Source: Cellvibrionaceae bacterium AOL6
GTDB taxonomy: Bacteria > Pseudomonadota > Gammaproteobacteria > Pseudomonadales > Cellvibrionaceae
Assembly (NCBI GenBank): GCA_003265435.1
Contig: NOXC01000004.1
Span: 62,001 to 126,000, forward strand
Direction: 5' to 3'
DNA: 64,000 bases
Positions 56,285 to 64,000 of this stretch are shown piece after piece (the first letter of the stretch is position 1; each line of letters opens with the position of its first letter). The notes below the pieces were generated by a model. The model was not told where the DNA came from and ran no database searches. It was given only the letters and a program-made list of their open reading frames with translations. A program made the position numbers and the translations under genes.

Positions 56285-57574
56285 TTATTCTTCGGGCAGT
56301 GCTTTTTGCTTGTCTACCGTTTCGTAAACGAGCAGAGGCGCGGATTCTCCACGAATCACAGCCTCGTCCACGACGACTTTTGCCACGTTTTCCTGCGAGG
56401 GCAATTCGTACATCGTATCGAGCAGAACATTCTCCATGATGGATCGCAGACCCCGAGCGCCCGTTTTACGCTCCATGGACTTCTTAGCAACAGCGGCGAG
56501 TGCCTCATCGCGGAAGTCCACTTCGACGCCTTCCATTTCAAACAGCTTTGCGTACTGTTTGACCAGAGAGTTTTTAGGCTCTTTCAGAATGCGTACCAGT
56601 GCGGCCTCATCGAGCTCGTCCAAGGTGGCGATGACCGGCAGACGTCCCACAAACTCGGGGATCAACCCGAAGCGGATAAGATCTTCCGGCTCCAGTTCTT
56701 TCAGCGTTTCGCCCACATTTTTTGAAGCGTCTTTGCTCTTTACTTCGGCACTGAAGCCGATGCCGCCTTTTTCTGAACGGTCGCGAATGATCTTATCCAG
56801 GCCGGCGAAGGCGCCACCACAGATGAACAAGATATTCGAGGTATCCACTTGCAGGAACTCCTGCTGCGGATGCTTGCGACCGCCTTGTGGCGGTACTGAG
56901 GCAACGGTGCCTTCAATCAGTTTGAGTAGCGCTTGCTGCACACCCTCACCCGATACGTCGCGGGTAATGGACGGATTGTCGGACTTTCTGGAAATCTTGT
57001 CGATTTCATCAATGTACACGATGCCCTGCTGAGCCTTGTCGACATCGTAGTCACATTTCTGCAAAAGCTTCTGAATGATGTTTTCAACGTCTTCACCAAC
57101 ATATCCCGCTTCGGTCAGCGTGGTGGCGTCGGCGACGGTGAAAGGCACATTCAGCATGCGCGCCAGCGTTTGAGCTAGCAATGTTTTACCACTACCGGTG
57201 GGGCCAACCAGCAGGATGTTGCTCTTACCGAGCTCGACCTCAGCCTTATTCGCGCCCTTCTCGCCCTGACGCAGGCGCTTGTAATGGTTGTACACCGCCA
57301 CAGCCAAGACTTTTTTGGCCTGGCCTTGCCCGATGACGTACTCATCGAGCTTTTCGGAAATTTCAGCCGGGGTCGGCAATCGCTCGCCACTGCCCTCGCT
57401 GACCGTTTCCTGAATCTCTTCTCGAATGATGTCGTTACACAGATCGACACATTCGTCGCAGATGAAAACTGACGGCCCGGCAATCAATTTGCGGACTTCA
57501 TGCTGGCTCTTCCCACAGAAAGAACAATAAAGCAGCTTGCCGTTGTCTTCGTTTCCGCCTTTTTGGTCAGACAT
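56285..57574 (-). CDS. clpX: ATP-dependent Clp protease ATP-binding subunit ClpX
   Basis: Unfoldase that feeds substrates to ClpP; 429 residues. The N-terminal C4 zinc-binding domain is [15 protein letters not shown]...[10 protein letters not shown]. Walker A is [18 protein letters not shown], Walker [12 protein letters not shown], and the ClpP-docking loop IGF is present in [16 protein letters not shown] at 57574 ([10 protein letters not shown]) has GGAGAAGG just upstream and is preferred to the start at 57619. A short hairpin with stem GGGACAC (56260-56276) follows the stop. Operon order clpP-clpX-lon is conserved. Confidence 0.97.
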   Translation of the reverse strand: MSDQKGGNEDNGKLLYCSFCGKSQHEVRKLIAGPSVFICDECVDLCNDIIREEIQETVSEGSGERLPTPAEISEKLDEYVIGQGQAKKVLAVAVYNHYKRLRQGEKGANKAEVELGKSNILLVGPTGSGKTLLAQTLARMLNVPFTVADATTLTEAGYVGEDVENIIQKLLQKCDYDVDKAQQGIVYIDEIDKISRKSDNPSITRDVSGEGVQQALLKLIEGTVASVPPQGGRKHPQQEFLQVDTSNILFICGGAFAGLDKIIRDRSEKGGIGFSAEVKSKDASKNVGETLKELEPEDLIRFGLIPEFVGRLPVIATLDELDEAALVRILKEPKNSLVKQYAKLFEMEGVEVDFRDEALAAVAKKSMERKTGARGLRSIMENVLLDTMYELPSQENVAKVVVDEAVIRGESAPLLVYETVDKQKALPEE

Positions 57575-57737
57575 TGACCTTCTCCACTTTCGATAGCTAA
57601 CTATTACATGCCCCAGCACATCATCTTGGGGCCCGTGCGCCGCATTTCAACGGCGCACGCCAGTATTCAGCGATGTTGTTCTATTCGGGCATGTTGCGGC
57701 TTTCCCGCTTCAGGCCCGATACGACATGACGGATGAC

Positions 57738-58373
57738 CTAAGCCTGAACTCGAGTTTGCAGGACTTCGTCGATCAAACCAAACTCTTTGGACTCCTCCGC
57801 GCTCATGAAGTAATCGCGCTCGGTTGCCCGTGCGATGTCTTCAACGCTTCGACCCGTGTTTTTCGCCATCAGTTCATTCAGGCGCTCGCGGATCTTGAGA
57901 ATCTCCTGAGCGTGGATATGAATATCCGATGCCTGACCTTGAGCACCGCCAGAGGGCTGGTGAATCATTGTACGGCTGTTTGGCAGACAATAGCGCTTGC
58001 CCTTGGCACCTGCCGTCAACAAAAACGCGCCCATACTGCAGGCCTGCCCGATACACATTGTACTGACATCAGGCTTGATGAACTGCATGGTATCAAAAAT
58101 CGACATCCCTGCTGTGACAGAGCCACCAGGAGAGTTGATATACAGGTGGATATCCTTGTCGGGGTTTTCCGCCTCGAGGAACAACAGCTGGGCCACGACG
58201 AGGTTCGCCATGTGGTCTTCAACTTGACCAACCAGAAAAATGACGCGCTCTTTCAACAGGCGCGAGTAGATATCGTAGGAGCGCTCTCCGCGAGCCGTCT
58301 GCTCGACCACAATGGGAACCAGTGCGTTATTGACGTCTAAATTTCCCTGTGAATTCCAGTCTTTATTCATCAT
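57738..58373 (-). CDS. clpP: ATP-dependent Clp protease proteolytic subunit ClpP
   Basis: Serine protease that forms the tetradecameric chamber; about 211 residues. The catalytic Ser is in [19 protein letters not shown] (more often GQAASMGAF), the His in [17 protein letters not shown], and the Asp in [15 protein letters not shown]. Start at ATG 58373 ([10 protein letters not shown]) is chosen over a GTG at 58388 whose ribosome-binding site would overlap the start itself. GGAG lies 14 bases upstream, somewhat far. It stands after tig and before clpX, as in other proteobacteria. Confidence 0.96.
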   Translation of the reverse strand: MMNKDWNSQGNLDVNNALVPIVVEQTARGERSYDIYSRLLKERVIFLVGQVEDHMANLVVAQLLFLEAENPDKDIHLYINSPGGSVTAGMSIFDTMQFIKPDVSTMCIGQACSMGAFLLTAGAKGKRYCLPNSRTMIHQPSGGAQGQASDIHIHAQEILKIRERLNELMAKNTGRSVEDIARATERDYFMSAEESKEFGLIDEVLQTRVQA

Positions 58374-58578
58374 GTAGATTTTTATCACTCCAAGAACATG
58401 GGCATCTGTACTACTACGTACGGATTTCTCATTTGTTAGATTAGCCTATGAGACCGCATTTTACCTATTTCACGCAAGTTTTCACGATGCTGTAAACAAA
58501 AACGCGGGACACTGTATAGCTCGCATCCACAACGGGCGTTTATTGAACAGATTCGCACCAAAGGATGGCACCAAAAAC

Positions 58579-58607
58579 AAAAAAGCCGGCGAGACGCCGG
58601 CTTTTTT
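58579..58607 (-). terminator. rho-independent terminator after tig
   Basis: AAAAAAGCCGGCG and CGCCGGCTTTTTT pair perfectly around AGA, with T tracts on both strands. It lies 16 bases past the tig stop, separating it from clpP. Confidence 0.93.
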
Positions 58608-58623
58608 CGGAGGAGTAATCGCC

Positions 58624-59949
58624 TTATTCGGCGTCTTCTTCTTTGCTGAGAGGCTTGATCGCCTCCTGATAGCTGACCGCCTTGTCTTCGACCTTGGCCT
58701 TTTCTACCAAAGTGTCGATTACCTGCTCTTCCAACGCTGCGGCCTCAACACTGGCCAGGAGCTGCTCGTTAGAGTAGTAGTAATTCACCACTTCTTCCGG
58801 GCTCTCATAGGTTGAAGCAGTCTCTTCGACGATCTCACGCACTTTGTCCTTGTCCGCTCGCAGAGATTCCTGCTTGACGATCTCGGACACGATCAGACCC
58901 AGAGCGGTGCGGCGCTCTGCCTGCTCACGGAACATGTCGTCCGGGAGAAGCGCTTTCACATCGATCTTGTCCGCAATGGCGCCATACTGCTGAACAGCCT
59001 GGTTGCGCAGAACGTCAATTTCGCTCTTCACCAGTGACTGGGGCAATTCGACTTTGTGTGCGTCGAGCAGCGCGTCCATCACCTGCTCTTTCAGCTTGCT
59101 GCGCAGTGCTTTGCGCTTCTCGCGCTCCATGTTGTTACGCACTTCTTCACGGAACTTCTCAAGCCCACCTTCAGTCACGCCGAACTTCTCAAAGAAGGTC
59201 TCGTCGACTTCGGGCAACTCTTGTGACTGTACTTCGTGCACAGTGACGTCGAACACAACGTCCGCGCCTTTGAGCTCTTCTGAGTGGTAATCTTCAGGGA
59301 AAGTCAGCTCAAGCGTTTTGCTGTCGCCGGCTTTTGCACCGAGCAGGCCATCTTCGAAGCCTGGAATCATGCTTTTTGAGCCCAGTACCAGCCATTGGCC
59401 TTCGGCACTGCCACCTTCAAATGCTTCGCCGTCTTTCTTGCCGACGTAGTCGATTTTAACACGCTGACCATCTTCAGCTGCGCCATCGGCTTCAACCCAG
59501 CTCGCCTGACTCTTGCGCAACGTCTCGATCATCTCTTCCACGTCCGCGTCAACGATCTCCGCAGTGTACTGCGTAAAGGTCACTTCGCTGAGGTCTGCCA
59601 GTTCAACAGTGGGGTACACTTCGAACGTAGCGATGTACTCAACGTCGGCACCTTCATCGAGAGATTTCGGCTCAATAGACGGAGAGCCCGCAGGACGCAG
59701 AGACTCTTTCTGAACGGCTTCGTAGAAGCTTTTATTGATTGCGTCGCCCACTACTTCCTGGCGAACACCGGCACCGTAGCGCTGCTTAACTACTTTCAGC
59801 GGCACTTTGCCTTTGCGGAAGCCATTGATACGTACGGTTTTTGCCGCTTCCTGAAGTCGCTTTTCTACTTCACTATCAATAACTTCGGAGGGAATTCCTA
59901 CCGTAATACGGCGTTCCAAGCCAGACGTTGACTCGACAGAAACTTGCAT
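58624..59949 (-). CDS. tig: trigger factor
   Basis: Ribosome-associated chaperone and prolyl isomerase; 441 residues. The ribosome-docking signature is in VRINGFRKGKVPLKVVKQRY. The FKBP-type domain (about 150-245) includes VKIDYVGKKDGEAFEGG and MIPGFEDGLLGAKAGDSKTL. The helical C-terminal chaperone arms follow. ATG at 59949 (MQVSVESTSG) has AGGA 6 bases upstream and fits the family; the upstream start at 59991 does not. It is first of the tig-clpP-clpX-lon series. Confidence 0.97.
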   Translation of the reverse strand: MQVSVESTSGLERRITVGIPSEVIDSEVEKRLQEAAKTVRINGFRKGKVPLKVVKQRYGAGVRQEVVGDAINKSFYEAVQKESLRPAGSPSIEPKSLDEGADVEYIATFEVYPTVELADLSEVTFTQYTAEIVDADVEEMIETLRKSQASWVEADGAAEDGQRVKIDYVGKKDGEAFEGGSAEGQWLVLGSKSMIPGFEDGLLGAKAGDSKTLELTFPEDYHSEELKGADVVFDVTVHEVQSQELPEVDETFFEKFGVTEGGLEKFREEVRNNMEREKRKALRSKLKEQVMDALLDAHKVELPQSLVKSEIDVLRNQAVQQYGAIADKIDVKALLPDDMFREQAERRTALGLIVSEIVKQESLRADKDKVREIVEETASTYESPEEVVNYYYSNEQLLASVEAAALEEQVIDTLVEKAKVEDKAVSYQEAIKPLSKEEDAE

Positions 59950-60006
59950 GATTATCCTCGCGAATGTGGACCGGGGGGTCAAATTCTGCATGCACCACTA
60001 TGTGCA

Positions 60007-60091
<85 letters not shown>

Positions 60092-60259
60092 AATTAAACT
60101 TAATGTTCTACAAGAGGTATTAACTTTAAGTCACTGTTAAATATAGACTTATTATTGAATCAATCAGCCCACCCTCTTGGAAGGCCGGGTATTGTGCCAC
60201 AAGGCCGTAATCGGTTCAATAAGGAAGGAATTCAAAGTGCTCTAAACAAGGCGGGAATG

Positions 60260-60295
60260 GTGAGCGTTAGGCCATAAATGCGGCCTAACGCTCAC
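60260..60295. terminator. perfect 14-bp hairpin after fadA
   Basis: GTGAGCGTTAGGCC (60260-60273) and GGCCTAACGCTCAC (60282-60295) match perfectly around ATAAATGC, 20 bases past the fadA stop. There is no T tract, so it may be a stabilising 3' hairpin or a weak terminator. Confidence 0.55.
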
Positions 60296-60314
60296 TCAAA
60301 GGGGTATCAGGCAA

Positions 60315-61502
<1,188 letters not shown>

Positions 61503-61505
61503 TTA

Positions 61506-63659
61506 TTATGATTGTGAGTAAAATGGCTGCGCGTTGGCAACGCGCTTCTGAGTCGTGTCCGTCAGCGCGTATAGTGCGCCGAGCTCGGCATGCGTATTCG
61601 CCATGGCCGCGTAACTCTGCCAGCCCATGCTATCAATCCAGCGCAGCACACCACCTCGGAACGGCGGGAAGCCCAAACCGTAAACCAGGGCCAGATCCGC
61701 TTCCGCGGCACTGCCCACCACACCTTCATCGAGGCAGCGAAGCAATTCGTTCGCCATCGGCAACATCATGCGCGCAATGATCTCCTCGTCGCTGAATTCG
61801 CGGCGCTCAGCCACATGCGGCGCGAGCAAGCTGTAGGTGCTGTCATCGACCACCTTCTGTAGCTTGCCTTTTTTGTCGGTTTCATAGCGGTAAAAACCAC
61901 TGCCGCTTTTTTGACCAAGTCGACCCGCATCGAACAACACGTCCGACGCCGCCGTGAAATCTCTCGACATGCGATCAGGGAAGCCTTCGGCCATCACTTT
62001 CTCAGCATGCACACCGGTATCGATGCCAACAACGTCCATCAAGTAGGCCGGACCCATTGGCCAACCCCATCGCTCCATCACCTTATCGACATGCTGAAAA
62101 TCAGCGCCATCACGCAGCAATTGCGCAAAGCCGGCAAAGTACGGAAACAACACGCGATTCACTAGAAAGCCCGGACAATCGTTCACTACCACCACTTTTT
62201 TGCCCAACGACAAACCGTAGGCGACCGTTCTGGCAATGGCTTCATCCGAGCTCTTTTCGCCACGAATCACTTCGACCAGCGGCATGCGGTGAACCGGGTT
62301 GAAAAAATGCATCCCACAGAAATTTTCAGGACGCTTGAGGCCCTGGGCAAGACGCGTAATGGAAATCGTCGAGGTGTTCGAGCACAGTACCGCGTCGTCG
62401 CGCATGCGTCCTTCAACTTCAGAGAGCACCGCTTCCTTCACCTTGAGGTTCTCAACCACAGCCTCTACGACCACATCGACACCCTCAAAGCCGTCGTAGC
62501 TCAAGGTAGGTCGGATACGCCCCATGGTTTTAGCCATTTCGAGGTGAGTAATTTTGCCGCGCTCAACTTGTTTAGCGAGCAGCTTGGAGGCCTCATCCAG
62601 CCCTAACTGCAAGCCACTTTCCGCAATGTCTTTCATCAAGATGGGTGTGGATTTGCAGGCCGATTGGTAGGCAATACCGCCACCCATAATACCCGCGCCC
62701 AGCACCGCTGCCTGGGAGACAGGTGCTGCCGATTTACTGGCGTGAGATTTGGCAAATTTACCCAGCACCTGGTCGGCAAGGAACAAGCCGACCAACGATT
62801 GCGCCACCTCACCCTGAGCGAGGTCAGTGAAGGTGCGCGCCTCAACATTCAATGCATCGTCACGACCAAATTTGGCCGCGTTTTGCATGGCCTGAATGGC
62901 GGCCACCGGTGCGGGGTAGTTTCGACCCGCCTGTGCCTTCACAAAAGCCTTCGAACTTTCGAACGAAAGGATGGATTCCATATCGTTATGGCGTAAAGGG
63001 GCTTTTTTCTGCTCCCGGCGCGCCTGGTAGTTCATTTCTCCGCTCACTGCGGCACGGAGAACACGCAGCCCGCTTTCAATCAGCTTATCCGCTTCGACCA
63101 CGCCATCGACGACGCCATCGGCTCGCGCTTTCTCCGCGGGATTTTCTTTCCCTCCAGCAATCCATTCGACAGCCACATCGACACCCGCCAAACGTGGTAG
63201 ACGAACGGTGCCACCCCAGCCGGGAATGATGCCCAACTTCGTTTCCGGTAACCCCAACTTCGCACCCGGGGCCGCCAGGCGATAATCGCACGCAAGGCAA
63301 AACTCCATACCGCCACCCAGCGCATAACCATTGACGGCCACAACAGTGGGGAACGGCAGAGACTCCAAACGTGTAAAGCTCGCATTGTTGCTCGACAGGT
63401 GTGCCAGAATCGCGGCTTCACCCTCGGCGAAGACGGAACCGAACTCCTTGATATCCGCGCCGACAACGAAGCTGTCTTTGCCGCTGCTAATGAGCAGGCC
63501 ACGAACACGGTCATCGCGCTCGAGCACATCAAGCACATCGTTGAGTTCCGACATGGCAGCAAGATTGAATTTATTTACGGACTCACCCTGCAAGTCGAAC
63601 ACAAGGTGACACAAACCTTCATCGAGCGCGGAGAGCTCAAAGGCCTTCCCTTTATACAT
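61506..63659 (-). CDS. fadB: fatty oxidation complex alpha subunit FadB
   Basis: Multifunctional enoyl-CoA hydratase/3-hydroxyacyl-CoA dehydrogenase; 717 residues, like E. coli FadB (729). The hydratase half includes [20 protein letters not shown] and [20 protein letters not shown]. The NAD-binding half has [27 protein letters not shown] and [24 protein letters not shown] lies 5 bases upstream of the ATG. It heads the fadBA operon. Confidence 0.97.
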   Translation of the reverse strand: MYKGKAFELSALDEGLCHLVFDLQGESVNKFNLAAMSELNDVLDVLERDDRVRGLLISSGKDSFVVGADIKEFGSVFAEGEAAILAHLSSNNASFTRLESLPFPTVVAVNGYALGGGMEFCLACDYRLAAPGAKLGLPETKLGIIPGWGGTVRLPRLAGVDVAVEWIAGGKENPAEKARADGVVDGVVEADKLIESGLRVLRAAVSGEMNYQARREQKKAPLRHNDMESILSFESSKAFVKAQAGRNYPAPVAAIQAMQNAAKFGRDDALNVEARTFTDLAQGEVAQSLVGLFLADQVLGKFAKSHASKSAAPVSQAAVLGAGIMGGGIAYQSACKSTPILMKDIAESGLQLGLDEASKLLAKQVERGKITHLEMAKTMGRIRPTLSYDGFEGVDVVVEAVVENLKVKEAVLSEVEGRMRDDAVLCSNTSTISITRLAQGLKRPENFCGMHFFNPVHRMPLVEVIRGEKSSDEAIARTVAYGLSLGKKVVVVNDCPGFLVNRVLFPYFAGFAQLLRDGADFQHVDKVMERWGWPMGPAYLMDVVGIDTGVHAEKVMAEGFPDRMSRDFTAASDVLFDAGRLGQKSGSGFYRYETDKKGKLQKVVDDSTYSLLAPHVAERREFSDEEIIARMMLPMANELLRCLDEGVVGSAAEADLALVYGLGFPPFRGGVLRWIDSMGWQSYAAMANTHAELGALYALTDTTQKRVANAQPFYSQS

Positions 63660-63824
63660 ATGGACCTCTCAAACCTGTCATTTTTTATTAATCGCGCAGT
63701 GACACTCAGACCCACCCGAATCGACACGGGCGGCGCAGTAGATCAATAAAGTATGGATGAGAAGATGCTGAAATTACAGGCGAAAGCGATCAATTCACCG
63801 GGCAAATTGCGCCAGTATTAAAAA

Positions 63825-64000
63825 TCACTCAGGAAAGGAAACACTGACGACACGGCAGACATGCTCACTGGAGCTATTGCGGAAACTGTGCGCACGCCTA
63901 AGCGAAAAATTGAAGCCATCCCCTTCATGCAGCAGATATTCCACGCCCTCCAAAATCAACTCCAGCGTACCGGCAACGACCATGCCGGCGATAATGCCGT
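63825..64000 (-). CDS. C-terminal fragment of a cupin-domain protein, probably an HTH regulator
   Basis: The last 57 codons of a gene that enters from beyond the window edge. GMVVAGTLELILEGVEYLLH, then EGDGFNFSLRRAHSFRNSSS and a final short strand is the cupin pattern seen at the end of XRE/PuuR-type regulators (gly-rich turn, paired strands, AHSFRN). The HTH part would lie outside the window. It is upstream of fadB on the same strand, 165 bases away. Confidence 0.6.
   Translation of the reverse strand, partial: GIIAGMVVAGTLELILEGVEYLLHEGDGFNFSLRRAHSFRNSSSEHVCRVVSVSFPE

Noticed and set aside
63861-64000. Plus-strand open frame running off the right edge
   Set aside because: The minus strand of the same stretch has the clear cupin pattern and a proper stop; the plus-strand product has no family features.

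Overview
The window is a stretch of gammaproteobacterial housekeeping chromosome. Gene content and order closely resemble the Pseudomonas aeruginosa PA1800-PA1847 neighbourhood as I remember it: tig, clpP, clpX, lon, hupB, ppiD, the opp-type transporter, mltD, gloB, a methyltransferase, rnhA, dnaQ, nhaB, fimL, nudC, cysI with its DUF934 partner, metH and nfuA. Protein sequences and local rearrangements suggest a relative outside Pseudomonas, probably a marine member of the Pseudomonadales/Oceanospirillales group. No prophage, insertion sequence, CRISPR array or rRNA operon was seen.

Layout. 61-7930: a membrane protein built like a hybrid sensor kinase but lacking the catalytic residues, then the ETF electron-transfer system (etfA, etfB, ETF-QO), a lipoprotein, tesB and a small unknown gene. 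7931-8219: a candidate four-hairpin small RNA. 8218-15445: trmH, an AT-rich gap with DnaA-box-like sites, and an AddAB-like nuclease/helicase pair. 15556-24183: DAHP synthase, nfuA with an IscR-like site, metH, a DUF2970 protein, an unlisted 38-codon membrane protein, and cysI with its partner. 24294-31650: CPA2 antiporter, sohB, a membrane protein, nudC, fimL, nhaB. 31702-37722: dnaQ, rnhA, methyltransferase, gloB, mltD, HDOD protein. 38064-46796: a six-gene peptide capture and import operon headed by a lipoprotein M3 oligopeptidase. 46807-51056: diguanylate cyclase, YccA-like protein, trmA, murI. 51164-60091: the protein quality-control cluster ppiD, hupB, lon, clpX, clpP, tig, then tRNA-Leu. 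60315-63659: fadBA, followed by a cupin regulator cut by the window edge.

How the genes work together. fadBA, tesB and the ETF/ETF-QO set form one fatty-acid oxidation theme: acyl-CoA dehydrogenases (not in the window) pass electrons to ETF and then to ubiquinone. metH, cysI/DUF934 and nfuA are linked by sulfur and Fe-S metabolism. Tig, ClpXP, Lon, PpiD and HU form a conserved folding and proteolysis block.

Three large essential-type genes (the AddA-like helicase, metH and lon) are broken by frameshifts. Each site is explained by one extra base in a short run of identical bases: A8 at 14551, A7 at 19439, T4 near 19473 and T6 near 55695. Removing the extra bases restores proteins of normal family length. 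This looks more like read or assembly error than gene decay, but cannot be settled from the sequence alone.
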